The notes under the pieces are model-generated. The model had not been told where the DNA came from. It saw only the letters and a program-made list of their open reading frames with translations, and ran no database searches. From Methylococcales bacterium (GTDB lineage Bacteria; Pseudomonadota; Gammaproteobacteria; Methylococcales; Methylomonadaceae): a stretch of DNA of 56,902 bases. The position numbers and the translations under genes are program-made. Each line of letters begins with the position of its first letter. Positions within the stretch are counted from its first letter, which is position 1. Below, piece by piece: positions 18,545 to 27,594 of this stretch. The stretch spans positions 1-56,902 of the forward strand of contig JAQTPT010000022.1 in NCBI GenBank assembly GCA_028712795.1, read 5' to 3'.

Positions 18545-18760
18545 TTATTGCTTTTCGCTAGCAGTGCTATCATCTATTGTTTTACGCTGTTGCTCAGCGG
18601 CATCCTGAAGAATTCCTTCGACTTTTTTGGCTTTGTTCAAGGATTCCAGTTGGGTTTTTAGCACAACGGGATCAGAGCTTTTGGCTTGATCATCTTGTTC
18701 GCCGCATCCGGTGGTTAAAATAACCAGCAATACGGCTGTTAATTTAATGATTAAGTTCAT
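18545..18760 (-). CDS. Small putative lipoprotein
   Basis: A 71-residue protein starting at ATG 18758-18760, preceded by GAAGGAGGGGCGA, one of the strongest ribosome binding sites in the window. The N-terminus MNLIIKLTAVLLVILTTGCG is a type II signal peptide with the lipobox ending at Cys19. The mature part is short, highly charged and helical (KTQLESLNKAKKVEGILQDA), ending in a polar tail. It lies 50 bp downstream of the DUF502 gene on the same strand, so the two probably share a transcript. No family or function is recognised. Confidence 0.78.
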   Translation of the reverse strand: MNLIIKLTAVLLVILTTGCGEQDDQAKSSDPVVLKTQLESLNKAKKVEGILQDAAEQQRKTIDDSTASEKQ

Positions 18761-18810
18761 TCGCCCCTCCTTCACTAATTAATTGATCAATGCTACTTGC
18801 GTTGTCTTTG

Positions 18811-19401
18811 TCAGGGTAAGTTATTCGCTTCTGAAGCTTTGTCGTAATCAACGCCGACACTGACAATAAAGCTGGTGGCTTCTTCAATATTCATATCTGA
18901 TTTTATCAATTTTGATTTATCAACAATCACAGTAAAACCGGAGGTCGGGTTGGGTGATGTGGGGACAAACAGGATATATTTATTGCCGTGTTTATTCGTT
19001 ACATAGGCAGGTACCCAAACACCCTCTTTTGGGTATTCGATATAAACGACTTCTTTCGCCATTGTCTGCTCATGCGATGAAAACATGTTGATAACTTTTT
19101 TGAGAACACGGTAAATAGTGTTCAGAAAAGGAATTCTATCGATAATATAATCAAATATACTAATAACCCAGGAGCGGCCCTTTTTGACGATGGTGCTGCC
19201 TATCGAAACCAATATGATAAAGCTGACCGCGAAAACCAGAGCCGTATAGAGATAGTTGTCTGAAAAACCGTAAACGAAGTGAAATAATTCGGAAACCATT
19301 TCTTTTACAAAAAGAATAATTTGCACAACTATAACGATAGGAATGATTGAAAAGACGCCTATCAGGAAATAATTCAAAAACTTTTTAGCAAGTTCGTTCA
19401 T
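18811..19401 (-). CDS. DUF502 family membrane protein
   Basis: A 196-residue inner-membrane protein of the DUF502 family, whose biochemical role is unknown. I place the start at ATG 19401 because TGGAGAAACAA precedes it; an upstream in-frame ATG at 19413 is possible. Two transmembrane helices lie near 8-32 (FLNYFLIGVFSIIPIVIVVQ) and 51-73 (YTALVFAVSFIILVSIGSTI). The family signatures IPFLNTIYRVLKKVI and YILFVPTSPNPTSGF follow in a soluble C-terminal domain. It is first in a two-gene unit with the small lipoprotein. Confidence 0.88.
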   Translation of the reverse strand: MNELAKKFLNYFLIGVFSIIPIVIVVQIILFVKEMVSELFHFVYGFSDNYLYTALVFAVSFIILVSIGSTIVKKGRSWVISIFDYIIDRIPFLNTIYRVLKKVINMFSSHEQTMAKEVVYIEYPKEGVWVPAYVTNKHGNKYILFVPTSPNPTSGFTVIVDKSKLIKSDMNIEEATSFIVSVGVDYDKASEANNLP

Positions 19402-19679
19402 TTGTTTCTCCATTGTTTAGACCGATTAAATTATCAGCAACACCTATGGTTGTTTAACATTTTTTCAACCAGTAAGTCATCATCATACATGCTGAAAGAA
19501 AAGTGAGCATCATTATAAGCGAGTTCACGATTGTTTATGAATCATCTTGCAGATTTTTCTGTTTTAATATCAATGATATCATGAAGCTTAAATCAGGTTT
19601 TTTATTAATGCGTCAGAACACAGTGTTGTAGAATTGGATCTAATTGCTGTGAATTCTTGGCACCAGGATGAGAAGTATT

Positions 19680-20411
19680 ATGCAAAAGAACGTGTTGATT
19701 ACCGGAGCTGCTAAACGTATAGGCGCCGCTTGTGCCCGATTGCTGCATAACGAAGGCTGCAATGTGTTTTTGCATTATTGGTCGTCAAAAGAAGCCGCTT
19801 TGCAACTTTGTTATGAGTTAAATCAAATACGCCCTGATTCTGCCTATATGATGCAGGCCAATTTACTCAATAGGGAGGGGTTGGAGTCGCTTGTAATTGA
19901 AGCCTGTATGGCATGGGGCAAAATAGATGTGCTTGTGAATAATGCTTCATCTTTTTATCCAACGGCAGTGGCTGAAGTCACTGAGCAGCAGTGGGATGAG
20001 CTAATGGGCACTAATTTAAAAGCGCCCTTTTTTTTGGCAAAATTATTAAAGGAAACGTTAGTCAAGAGCAGGGGCTGTATTGTTAATATCGCCGATATTC
20101 ATGCCGAACGCGGCCTGCTCGGTTATCCGGTGTACAGTATTGCTAAAGCCGGATTGGTTGCCATGACCAAAATTCTTGCCAAGGAGTTTGCGCCGTCTGT
20201 CCGTGTGAATGGGGTGGCGCCGGGGGCAATTCTTTGGCCGGTGAATGAGTTGTCTGAACAGAAAAGACAAGAAATTTTGCAGCGGGTGGCTTTGAGGCGG
20301 AGTGGCGAGCCCGATGATGTTGCCAAGGCAGTCTGGTTTTTGATCAAGGATGCTGATTACATGACTGGACAAATATTGACGGTTGATGGCGGGCGCACCT
20401 TATTTTATTAA
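19680..20411 (+). CDS. Pteridine reductase-like SDR
   Basis: A 243-residue NADPH-dependent short-chain dehydrogenase. The cofactor motif is TGAAKRIGAACA, where TGxxxRxG is typical of the PTR1/FolM pteridine reductase branch rather than the usual TGxxxGxG. NNASSFYP, the catalytic YSIAK (Tyr-x-x-x-Lys), VNGVAPGAILWP and the C-terminal YMTGQILTVDGGRTL complete the family picture. ATG 19680 is preferred over 19668 because AGGATGAG lies at a good distance. It converges on folK, 32 bp away, and folB follows, so a role in reducing dihydropterin or dihydrofolate is likely. I cannot tell whether this organism uses it in place of FolA. Confidence 0.85.
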   Translation: MQKNVLITGAAKRIGAACARLLHNEGCNVFLHYWSSKEAALQLCYELNQIRPDSAYMMQANLLNREGLESLVIEACMAWGKIDVLVNNASSFYPTAVAEVTEQQWDELMGTNLKAPFFLAKLLKETLVKSRGCIVNIADIHAERGLLGYPVYSIAKAGLVAMTKILAKEFAPSVRVNGVAPGAILWPVNELSEQKRQEILQRVALRRSGEPDDVAKAVWFLIKDADYMTGQILTVDGGRTLFY

Positions 20412-20443
20412 GTAACAGGCGCGGCATTGCGTCTAAATTTTAG

Positions 20444-20938
20444 TTAGCGGGCCCAGACAGGCGTGACACGCTTTTGTTTGAGATTGGTTTTGTCGAATTT
20501 TTCCCATAGATCAGCGTAGCTGATATGGCTAATCGGGTGTTTTAAATTTGGGGCAATTTCGGCTAAAGGTTCCAGGACGAAGGCGTAGCGTTCAATTTCA
20601 TCACGGGGTATCTGTAAGCGTCCGTCGTTGATGACCAGGTCATCATATAATAAGAGATCCAGATCAAGGGTGCGGGGAGAAAATTTTTGGCAGTTGCGGG
20701 TGCGGCCATTGTCCAGCTCAATTTGTCGTAGCTGTTTGGCGACTTCTTTAACGCTTAACTCAGAGTTAAAGCCAACAACCAGATTGTAAAAGGTATCACC
20801 TGTAAAACCGACAGGCTCTGATTCATAAATACTTGAGGTAGTCAGTTCGCCAAAGTGATGTTCGAGTGTTTGCAGGCTTGCAAGTATGTTTTTATCCTTG
20901 TCTATGTTGCTGCCTATGCTAATGTAACCTTTTGGCAT
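20444..20938 (-). CDS. folK: HPPK, 6-hydroxymethyl-7,8-dihydropterin pyrophosphokinase
   Basis: A 164-residue folate-synthesis enzyme that transfers pyrophosphate from ATP to hydroxymethyl-dihydropterin. Visible signatures are ISIGSN near the N-terminus, SSIYESEPVGFTGDTFYNLV, the ATP/pterin-binding RNCQKFSPRTLDLDLLLYDD (with R-x-x-x-x-F-x-P-R-x-x-D-x-D) and IPRDEIERYAFVLEPLAEIAP. It directly follows folB with 3 bp between the folB stop and this ATG, so translation is probably coupled. Length is normal. Confidence 0.95.
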   Translation of the reverse strand: MPKGYISIGSNIDKDKNILASLQTLEHHFGELTTSSIYESEPVGFTGDTFYNLVVGFNSELSVKEVAKQLRQIELDNGRTRNCQKFSPRTLDLDLLLYDDLVINDGRLQIPRDEIERYAFVLEPLAEIAPNLKHPISHISYADLWEKFDKTNLKQKRVTPVWAR

Positions 20939-20941
20939 GAC

Positions 20942-21295
20942 TTATCTTTCGCCCCGCTCAATAATGATGCCGACATCACTGGCACCTCGGATGGCGCCTT
21001 TTTTATTCAGGGTTATTTTTACCCAAGGCACATTAAATTCAATACGGATAATGCTGGCAATTTCAGAGATCAATCTTTCTACGAGAAGAAATTGGCTGGT
21101 TTCTACAAAAGAGATAATGCGTTTGGAAACGATTTTGTAATCAAGAGCGTATTGAATGTCATCAGTCTCGGCGGCTTTTTGTATGTCAAAAGCCATCTCT
21201 ATATCAAGCACAACCGTTTGCTTGGTTTCCCGTTCCCAATCATAAATACCAATGATTGTTTCAATTTCAAGTCCGCCTAAAAAAACGATGTCCAT
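20942..21295 (-). CDS. folB: Dihydroneopterin aldolase
   Basis: A 117-residue enzyme that converts 7,8-dihydroneopterin to the hydroxymethyl-pterin used by FolK. Recognised by MDIVFLGGLEIETIIGIYDW at the start, the ERETKQTVVLDIEMAFD strand, the DYKIVSKRIISFVETSQFLLVERL helix region (split here by Val-Glu-Arg-Leu, containing the conserved Glu) and the C-terminal VKITLNKKGAIRGASDVGI. It is the first gene of the folB-folK pair and is divergent from plsY with about 90 bp between. Confidence 0.95.
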   Translation of the reverse strand: MDIVFLGGLEIETIIGIYDWERETKQTVVLDIEMAFDIQKAAETDDIQYALDYKIVSKRIISFVETSQFLLVERLISEIASIIRIEFNVPWVKITLNKKGAIRGASDVGIIIERGER

Positions 21296-21386
21296 GGTTA
21301 TTTCCGGTTATGATGTGCAGTTTAAAAAGAAGTAAGTATCAGGGAAATACGCCTGGCTTACAAGTTCTCCGTGAGGAAAGGGTTAC

Positions 21387-21959
21387 ATGATTGAATGGTT
21401 GTTTGTTCCGGTTGCCTATTTGATAGGTTCGATTTCCAGTGCGATTATTATTTGCCGATTGATGGGCTTGCCCGATCCCCGCGAGCAGGGTTCCGGGAAT
21501 CCGGGCGCAACTAATGTCATGCGTTTTGGCGGTAAAAAAGCGGCGTCTATCACTTTGTTGGGGGATCTGCTTAAGGGCTTTATTCCCGTTTATGCTGCCA
21601 ATATATTTGGAGTGCCTGTTGATTTATTGGCAGTTATCGGTCTGTCTGCATTTATGGGGCATCTTTATCCGGTGTTTTTTAAATTCAAAGGGGGCAAGGG
21701 AGTTGCGACATCGATTGGTGTTTTGCTGGGGTTTTCCTGGTTGCTTGGTTTTGCTTTTATAGGTACTTGGCTTCTGATATACAAGATGGCAAAAATATCC
21801 TCGCTATCCGCCTTGTGCGCCTCTGTTTTATCACCGGTTTATGCCTGGTTTATTGTTGGTGATTTGTCGATTGCCGGCGCTTCAACAATTATGATGGCGT
21901 TTTTGCTCTGGCGGCATAAAACTAATATTCAGCGCTTGCTGAATGGTGAAGAGTCTTGA
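21387..21959 (+). CDS. plsY: Acyl-phosphate:glycerol-3-phosphate acyltransferase
   Basis: A 190-residue inner-membrane enzyme that makes lysophosphatidate, the first step of phospholipid synthesis in most bacteria. Motif 1 SGNPGATNVMR follows the first helix, motif 2 GHLYPVFFKFKGGKGVATSIG lies at the centre (starting near residue 90), and the C-terminal RHKTNIQRLLNG is typical. About five transmembrane helices are evident. It sits between folB (divergent) and tsaD (convergent, 21 bp apart), the same neighbourhood seen in many gammaproteobacteria. Confidence 0.95.
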   Translation: MIEWLFVPVAYLIGSISSAIIICRLMGLPDPREQGSGNPGATNVMRFGGKKAASITLLGDLLKGFIPVYAANIFGVPVDLLAVIGLSAFMGHLYPVFFKFKGGKGVATSIGVLLGFSWLLGFAFIGTWLLIYKMAKISSLSALCASVLSPVYAWFIVGDLSIAGASTIMMAFLLWRHKTNIQRLLNGEES

Positions 21960-21980
21960 ATATTATAATGAATTAAGTAT

Positions 21981-22997
21981 TTAATACAGTTCACTTATCG
22001 GCCAGCGCGGACGGGCAAAAATCTCCAGGCCTTGTTGTTGTCCGGCCATTAAGCGCTGGCATCCAGCGTAAGCAATCATGGCGCCGTTATCGGTACAAAA
22101 TTCCAGTCTTGGGAAATAGAGTTGTGCATGTTCTTTAGCCGTCATTTCAGTTAAGGATGAGCGAATTTGTTTGTTGGCGCTTACGCCGCCGGCAACCACC
22201 AGTCTTTTCAGGCCGGTTTGTTGCAAGGCGCGTTTGCATTTAATGCTAAGGGTCTCGGCAACAGCTTGTTGGAAGGCTGCGGCAATATTTGCCCTGTCTT
22301 GCGCGGTTTTGTTCGGGTTAAGCTCCAAGGCGTTGATGGTATTTAGCGCGAAGGTTTTTAAGCCACTAAAACTAAAGTCCAGTCCGGGCCGGTCAGTCAT
22401 AGGGCGAGGAAATTTAATCCGGGGTTCGCCGTGTTCAGCAAGCGCAGCTAGCTTGGGGCCTCCCGGGTAACCGAGCCCCAGCATTTTCGCCGTTTTATCA
22501 AAAGCCTCGCCCGCTGCATCATCAAGTGATTCACCTAATAACCGGTAGAGGCCGATCCCTTCAACTTTAACCAGCAGAGTATGTCCACCGGAAATCAATA
22601 AAGCGACGAAAGGGAATTCGGGCGGATTTCCTTCCAGCATGGGCGCAAGCAAGTGCCCTTCCATGTGATGCACGGCAATGGCTGGAATTTGCCACGCCCA
22701 CGCCAGGCTTCTGGCTGTTGCTGCGCCGACTAACAAGGCTCCCATCAGTCCAGGGCCGGCCGTGTAGGCAATGCCCTTAATGTCAGCGCCGTTTAGTTGG
22801 CTTTCTTGCAGCGATTGCTTGATTAAAGGCACTAATTTGCGGATGTGGTCGCGTGATGCCAGTTCAGGAACTACGCCGCCATATTCGCTGTGCATTTCGA
22901 CCTGGCTGTGCAATAAATGATTTATCAGGCCTCGTTCGGAATGATAAATAGCGACGCCGGTTTCATCGCAGGAGGTTTCTATGCCTAAAACGTACAT
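21981..22997 (-). CDS. tsaD: tRNA N6-threonylcarbamoyladenosine transferase
   Basis: A 338-residue universal enzyme that, with TsaB and TsaE, installs t6A37 on ANN-decoding tRNAs. It opens with [18 protein letters not shown]. The metal site is the HMEGH motif (His111 and His115), and the ASKHA-fold ATP site shows as [50 protein letters not shown] and [12 protein letters not shown]. It is divergent from rpsU, and the rpsU promoter begins only 8 bp from this start, so the two transcription units are closely packed. This is a conserved gene order in proteobacteria. Confidence 0.97.
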   Translation of the reverse strand: MYVLGIETSCDETGVAIYHSERGLINHLLHSQVEMHSEYGGVVPELASRDHIRKLVPLIKQSLQESQLNGADIKGIAYTAGPGLMGALLVGAATARSLAWAWQIPAIAVHHMEGHLLAPMLEGNPPEFPFVALLISGGHTLLVKVEGIGLYRLLGESLDDAAGEAFDKTAKMLGLGYPGGPKLAALAEHGEPRIKFPRPMTDRPGLDFSFSGLKTFALNTINALELNPNKTAQDRANIAAAFQQAVAETLSIKCKRALQQTGLKRLVVAGGVSANKQIRSSLTEMTAKEHAQLYFPRLEFCTDNGAMIAYAGCQRLMAGQQQGLEIFARPRWPISELY

Positions 22998-23004
22998 TGA
23001 TTTT

Positions 23005-23032
23005 TTGAAAATTATAAAAGTGAATGTATAAT
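23005..23032 (+). promoter_or_regulatory. Sigma-70 promoter for the rpsU-yqeY-dnaG-rpoD operon
   Basis: TTGAAA (23005-23010), a 16-bp spacer and a perfect TATAAT (23027-23032). It lies between the divergent tsaD and rpsU starts and predicts a leader of about 65 nt. Confidence 0.7.
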
Positions 23033-23102
23033 TACGGGTTCTGTTTATTCAGTGGATAGAAAATGTCCTCGCAAACAATATTACCATAATTGGAATCCTA
23101 TA

Positions 23103-23336
23103 ATGCCGTCAGTAAAAATTAAAGAAAACGAACCCTTTGATATTGCAATCCGCCGTTTCAAACGTGCTTGCGAGAAAGCGGGCGTATTGGCAGAAGTGCG
23201 TCGCCGTGAGTTTTATGAAAAACCAACCGCCGAGCGTAAGCGTAAAGGCGCGGCTGCCGTTAAACGCCACTTGAAGAAGTTGGCTCGTGAGCGTTATGCG
23301 TTGAAAAACTTGCGTCGCGGACGTCCAGTGCTCTAA
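23103..23336 (+). CDS. rpsU: 30S ribosomal protein S21
   Basis: A 77-residue small-subunit protein beginning [20 protein letters not shown], with the invariant [20 protein letters not shown] block and the basic [11 protein letters not shown] tail. It is first gene of the macromolecular synthesis operon. S21 is 71 residues in E. coli; here the C-terminus carries a few extra residues ([12 protein letters not shown]), a modest extension common outside the enterobacteria. The ATG follows the promoter at 23005-23032. Confidence 0.97.
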   Translation: MPSVKIKENEPFDIAIRRFKRACEKAGVLAEVRRREFYEKPTAERKRKGAAAVKRHLKKLARERYALKNLRRGRPVL

Positions 23337-23351
23337 CACGGGTTTAATGTG

Positions 23352-23801
23352 ATGGATTTGTTGACAGACCGTATCAAGGAAGATATGAAGAGCTCCATGA
23401 AAGGAGGCAATAAAGCAAGGCTGGGGGTGATTCGTTTGATTTTGGCTGCTATTAAGCAGGTTGAGGTTGATGAGCGGATTCAGCTCGATAATGATCGGGT
23501 TATTCTGGTTCTCGATAAGATGCTCAAGCAACGCCGTGAATCTATCAGGCAGTTTGCCGATGCCGGCCGGCATGATTTGGTGGCTATCGAAGAAGCTGAA
23601 GTGCTTGTGATTCAGGATTTTCTGCCTCAAGCGCTGGGCGAAGCAGAAATTGACGCGATGGTAAGCGATGCGGTGGTTGAATCGGGTGCTGAGTCTGTAA
23701 AAGATATGGGTAAGGTTATGGGCTTGCTGAAAGCAAAAATGCAAGGCCGTGCCGATATGTCCGTTGTCAGCGCCAAAATTAAGGCTGCATTAGCTGGATA
23801 A
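23352..23801 (+). CDS. yqeY: GatB/YqeY domain protein
   Basis: A 149-residue protein of the YqeY family, related to the tail domain of GatB, the tRNA-dependent amidotransferase subunit; the free-standing form has no firmly established role. Recognised by LTDRIKEDMKSSMKGGNKAR, LGVIRLILAAIKQVEVDER, VILVLDKMLKQRRESIRQFA, DFLPQALGEAEID and the C-terminal KDMGKVMGLLKAKMQGRADM. It lies between rpsU (15 bp) and dnaG (22 bp) in one operon, as in many proteobacteria. ATG 23352 or the GTG just before it may be used; the ribosome binding site is weak for both. Confidence 0.92.
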   Translation: MDLLTDRIKEDMKSSMKGGNKARLGVIRLILAAIKQVEVDERIQLDNDRVILVLDKMLKQRRESIRQFADAGRHDLVAIEEAEVLVIQDFLPQALGEAEIDAMVSDAVVESGAESVKDMGKVMGLLKAKMQGRADMSVVSAKIKAALAG

Positions 23802-23823
23802 TTTGCTTTTGTCCGGGTGAAAT

Positions 23824-25545
23824 ATGTCCGGTAGAATTCCTCGCGAGTTTATAGATGAGCTTTTGGTGCGGGTTGATATAGTCGATTTAATCGATTCGCA
23901 CGTCCCTCTAAAAAAAACGGGTACAAATTATGTCGCCCGCTGTCCCTTCCATACTGAAAAAACCCCTAGTTTCTCTGTAAACCGTAGCAAGCAGTTTTTT
24001 CATTGCTTTGGGTGCGGGGCTAGCGGCAATGCCATCAGTTTTCTGATGGATTTCAGTCATCTTGATTTTGTTGAAGCCGTTGAAGATTTGGCTACCTTTG
24101 CTGGCGTTGATGTGCCGAGAGAGCCGGTTAGTCATGATGCAGGGTCAAAAAAAGAAGATTTAAGCAGCCTGTATTTAGTCATGGAACAGGTCGCGGCTTT
24201 TTATGCGCAGCAGTTGCGGACTAGCGACGAAGGAAAAAAAGCCGTCGAGTATTTGAAAAACAGAGGCGTTAGCGGCGACTGCGCAGCTAATTTCATGCTG
24301 GGCTATGCGCCTGATGACTGGAAGGCTTTGGCAGGCCGGTTTAATCAGAAGTTATTAACCGAAGCCGGGTTGTTGGTTAGTAAAGAGCATGGGCAGGCCT
24401 ATGACCGCTTTCGCGGCAGGATCATGTTTCCCATTCGGGATAAGCGGGCCCGAATTATAGGTTTTGGCGGGCGAGTGCTTGACGATTCGTTGCCAAAATA
24501 CTTGAATTCTCCAGAAACGTCATTATTTCACAAAGGCAAGGAAGTCTATGGCCTGTTCGAGCTGCTGGAAAAAAATCCAAAGCCCCAGAGGATTTTGATA
24601 GTTGAGGGTTATATGGATGTTATCGCCTTGGCCCAATTTGGCATTTATTATGCCGTAGCTACGTTGGGGACGGCGACTTCGCAAGCCCATCTTGACTTGC
24701 TGTTCCGGTTTTCGTCAGAGCTGGTGTTTTGCTTTGATGGAGACAGGGCGGGTCGTGAGGCGGCCTGGAGAGCGATAGCATCGGTTTTTCCATCCTTAAA
24801 AGGTGGTCGGCAAATCCGCATCATGTTATTGCCGCAAAATCATGATCCAGACTCATTGGTGCGGGAAGAGGGGCTTGATAAATTTACCGAGCGAGTACAA
24901 TCAGCTCAAGTTTTATCAGACTTTTTTTTTGAACATTTTTCTAAAGACTTGAAATTGTCTGAGATGGAGGGTCGTTCCAAGTTGAGAGATGAGGTTGTGA
25001 CGCATTTAAAGCAATTACCAATCGGCGCATTTCGGGAAATGATGTTTGAAAAACTATCCGGCTTGGCTAAGCAATACATTTTGGATAATGAGGCTATACT
25101 GGCTCAAAAAAAACAGGTAAAGAAGCATCAACTTCAAACTGGCCGACTATCAATACCAAGTTTTGTAATTGCCTTGTTGCTTCAGAATCCCAAATTTATT
25201 GAGATAGTTGAACAAAAAGAGATTGATTGGGATCAATTGGAGTTTGAGGGCGTCGAAAGATTTAAAAACATCCTGAACATGATTGCTGATAAAAAACCGA
25301 CAAATTATGGAATGTTGTTAGAGGCTTATCGAGACCACGCTGATGAAGTAATTGTTAAAAAATTGGCTTCATTTGACTTTATGATTCCAGATGATGGGAC
25401 AGAAACAGAGTTTTGTGACGCCCTGGATGGCATGCTCAAACAAGGGAGGGAAGCGGCTATCGCCAAATTGCAGGCCAAGGCGGATAGCTATGGTTTGAAT
25501 ATTCAAGAGCAAGAAATGTTGGTTAAAATGCTGGCGAATAAATAA
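23824..25545 (+). CDS. dnaG: DNA primase
   Basis: A 573-residue primase that makes RNA primers for replication. The N-terminal CHC2 zinc-binding domain carries Cys40, His43, Cys61 and Cys64 (RCPFHTEKTPSF ... FHCFGCG). The catalytic core has GFGGRVLDDSLPKYLNSPET, the TOPRIM motifs VEGYMDVIAL near 260 and CFDGDRAGREAAWRA. The C-terminal third is the helicase-binding domain and is less conserved. It is third gene of the macromolecular synthesis operon. Length is normal. Confidence 0.97.
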   Translation: MSGRIPREFIDELLVRVDIVDLIDSHVPLKKTGTNYVARCPFHTEKTPSFSVNRSKQFFHCFGCGASGNAISFLMDFSHLDFVEAVEDLATFAGVDVPREPVSHDAGSKKEDLSSLYLVMEQVAAFYAQQLRTSDEGKKAVEYLKNRGVSGDCAANFMLGYAPDDWKALAGRFNQKLLTEAGLLVSKEHGQAYDRFRGRIMFPIRDKRARIIGFGGRVLDDSLPKYLNSPETSLFHKGKEVYGLFELLEKNPKPQRILIVEGYMDVIALAQFGIYYAVATLGTATSQAHLDLLFRFSSELVFCFDGDRAGREAAWRAIASVFPSLKGGRQIRIMLLPQNHDPDSLVREEGLDKFTERVQSAQVLSDFFFEHFSKDLKLSEMEGRSKLRDEVVTHLKQLPIGAFREMMFEKLSGLAKQYILDNEAILAQKKQVKKHQLQTGRLSIPSFVIALLLQNPKFIEIVEQKEIDWDQLEFEGVERFKNILNMIADKKPTNYGMLLEAYRDHADEVIVKKLASFDFMIPDDGTETEFCDALDGMLKQGREAAIAKLQAKADSYGLNIQEQEMLVKMLANK

Positions 25546-25576
25546 TTGGATCTTACCTGTAAACTTAACGTATAAT
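25546..25576 (+). promoter_or_regulatory. Possible internal promoter for rpoD
   Basis: A perfect TATAAT (25571-25576) stands in the dnaG-rpoD gap with TTGGAT (25546-25551) 19 bp upstream. The spacer is long, so the promoter is likely weak. A separate rpoD promoter is usual in this operon. A small GTAC-GATT-GTAC hairpin follows near 25587-25598. Confidence 0.45.
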
Positions 25577-25621
25577 CCCCTGTTAAGTACGATTGTACTC
25601 AGCAGAGTTTTCAGTGAGTAA

Positions 25622-27439
25622 ATGATGAATCAAGAACAGCAACAGTCCCAGCTTAAACAATTGATAGCCAAAGGCAAGATGCAGGGTTACCTGACTTATG
25701 CCGAGGTTAATGATCACTTGCCCAGTGATATTGTTGATCCTGAACAAATTGAAGACATCATTGGCATGATCAATGAGATGGGCATTCAGGTCTATGAAAG
25801 TGCGCCCGATGAAGATTCGCTTATTACCGATTCAGCAGCAGTTACGACAGATGACGAAGATGCCGAAGAAGTTGCCGCGTTAGCCTCTGTTGATAGTGAG
25901 TTTGGCAGAACCACGGATCCAGTGCGCATGTATATGCGCGAAATGGGCTCTGTGGAATTATTAACGCGTGCCGACGAATTGAAAATTGCCAAGCGCATTG
26001 AAGAAGGGCAGCAGCAGCTCGTTAAGGCCATTGCCCGATCCAGTGTCGTTGTTGATGATTTTATACAGTCATTTGACGCCATTTCTGGTGAAGAGGGAGC
26101 TATCCGCCTGACTGATTTAATTTCGGGTTTTGCTGATTTTAGCGAAGCAGATGATTTGATTCCCGTTTTACCTGCCAATGACGTTGTCGAAGAAGTCGCT
26201 GCCGGTGCTGAAGAAGAGGTGAAGGGGCTTAATTACGAAGAAGTTCAGGAAAAAGTAGAAGAGCTCAGGAAGCAATTGAAAGCTGCTTCAGCAGCGATCA
26301 AAAAGCATGGTTATACCGGGGAAAAAACAGAGAAAGCCTTTGAAATATTGGCTGATTTGTTTATGGAATTCAAATGGACGCCACAATATTTAAAAAAATT
26401 AACGGCTATTATTCCCAACGGTATCGCAATTGTTCGTGAGCAGGAAAAGCTGATTCTGGATGTGTTTGTTAAAGACGCGAACATGTCCCGTAAGGACTTT
26501 ATTGCATCCTTTACTGAAAACGAATCCAGTTCAGAGTGGTTGGAACAGCATCTTAATGGCAGGCATAGTTACTCGGATGCTTTGAGTGCCCGTGAAAAAG
26601 AACTTAGAAAAGCGCAAAAAATATTAGCTGAAATCGAGACACAGTATGGTTTGACTATCAGCGGGTTAAAGGACATTAACCGTCGCATGTCAATTGGTGA
26701 AGCCAAGGCCAGGCGTGCGAAAAAAGAAATGATCGAGGCTAATTTACGGCTGGTCATTTCGATTGCCAAAAAATACACCAATCGCGGCTTGCAGTTCCTG
26801 GATTTGATTCAGGAAGGCAATATTGGCTTGATGAAAGCGGTGGATAAATTCGAATACCGTCGTGGCTATAAGTTTTCCACTTATGCAACGTGGTGGATCA
26901 GGCAGGCTATTACCCGATCCATTGCGGATCAGGCACGAACCATTCGTATTCCAGTGCATATGATCGAAACGATCAACAAATTGAACCGGATTTCCAGGCA
27001 GATTTTACAGGAAATGGGGCGGGAAGCAACACCTGAAGAACTGGCTGAGCGTATGGAAATGCCGGAAGATAAAGTTCGTAAAGTGCTAAAAATTGCCAAA
27101 GAACCGATTTCAATGGAAACGCCAATTGGCGACGATGAAGATTCCCATTTGGGTGATTTCATAGAAGACGCTAAAGTGTTATCGCCGGTTGAAGCGGCGA
27201 CCATTGCCGGTTTGCGTGAGTCAACACAAAATGTGTTGGCGGGTCTAACGGCAAGGGAAGCAAAGGTTCTGCGTATGCGTTTTGGTATCAATATGAATAC
27301 TGACCATACACTGGAAGAAGTGGGTAAACAGTTTGATGTGACACGTGAACGAATCCGTCAAATTGAAGCAAAAGCGCTAAGAAAGCTAAGGCATCCCTCG
27401 CGGTCAGAGCAATTAAGATGTTTTCTTGACGGTGAGTAA
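25622..27439 (+). CDS. rpoD: RNA polymerase sigma factor sigma-70
   Basis: The 605-residue primary sigma factor. Region 1.1 is at the N-terminus ([20 protein letters not shown]), region 1.2 at about 97-130 ([16 protein letters not shown]), then a large non-conserved domain. Region 2 is near 370-440 and includes the -10 recognising helix ([14 protein letters not shown]). Region 3 follows, and region 4 near 540-600 has the helix-turn-helix ([20 protein letters not shown]). The ATG at 25622 is followed by a second ATG; either may start. It is last gene of the operon, 76 bp after dnaG. Confidence 0.98.
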   Translation: MMNQEQQQSQLKQLIAKGKMQGYLTYAEVNDHLPSDIVDPEQIEDIIGMINEMGIQVYESAPDEDSLITDSAAVTTDDEDAEEVAALASVDSEFGRTTDPVRMYMREMGSVELLTRADELKIAKRIEEGQQQLVKAIARSSVVVDDFIQSFDAISGEEGAIRLTDLISGFADFSEADDLIPVLPANDVVEEVAAGAEEEVKGLNYEEVQEKVEELRKQLKAASAAIKKHGYTGEKTEKAFEILADLFMEFKWTPQYLKKLTAIIPNGIAIVREQEKLILDVFVKDANMSRKDFIASFTENESSSEWLEQHLNGRHSYSDALSAREKELRKAQKILAEIETQYGLTISGLKDINRRMSIGEAKARRAKKEMIEANLRLVISIAKKYTNRGLQFLDLIQEGNIGLMKAVDKFEYRRGYKFSTYATWWIRQAITRSIADQARTIRIPVHMIETINKLNRISRQILQEMGREATPEELAERMEMPEDKVRKVLKIAKEPISMETPIGDDEDSHLGDFIEDAKVLSPVEAATIAGLRESTQNVLAGLTAREAKVLRMRFGINMNTDHTLEEVGKQFDVTRERIRQIEAKALRKLRHPSRSEQLRCFLDGE

Positions 27440-27450
27440 GTAACAAATAA

Positions 27451-27527
27451 GGGCCCTTAGCTCAGTTGGTTAGAGCGTCCGACTCATAATCGGCAGGTCG
27501 TAGGTTCAAGTCCTACAGGGCCCACCA
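27451..27527 (+). tRNA. tRNA-Ile2 (CAU, lysidine type)
   Basis: A 77-nt tRNA with an encoded CCA end. The acceptor stem is GGGCCCT/AGGGCCC, the D arm GCTCAGTTGGTTAGAGC, the anticodon loop CTCATAA with anticodon CAT, and the T arm TAGGTTCAAGTCCTA. The anticodon alone would suggest Met, but the sequence matches the E. coli ileX/ileY pattern (GGCCCCTTAGCTC...CGACTCATAATCG) far better than elongator Met. C34 would be changed to lysidine by TilS so that the tRNA reads AUA. It lies 11 bp after rpoD; E. coli ileX is also close to rpoD. Confidence 0.9.
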
Positions 27528-27538
27528 AAAATATAAAT

Positions 27539-27554
27539 GGCTGCCTGTGCAGCC
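27539..27554 (+). terminator. Short GC hairpin after the tRNA
   Basis: GGCTGC-CTGT-GCAGCC is a perfect 6-bp stem with a four-base loop, followed only by GTTTGACTATTT. It may end the rpoD-tRNA transcript, but the U-tract is poor. Confidence 0.35.
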
Positions 27555-27594
27555 GTTTGACTATTTGGGTTTAATCATTTATGAAGGTGGTATC

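Noticed and set aside
27528..27594. SAM riboswitch before metK
   Set aside because: Only 67 bp separate the tRNA end from the GTG start, and the sole structure is a 6-bp hairpin; no SAM aptamer fits.
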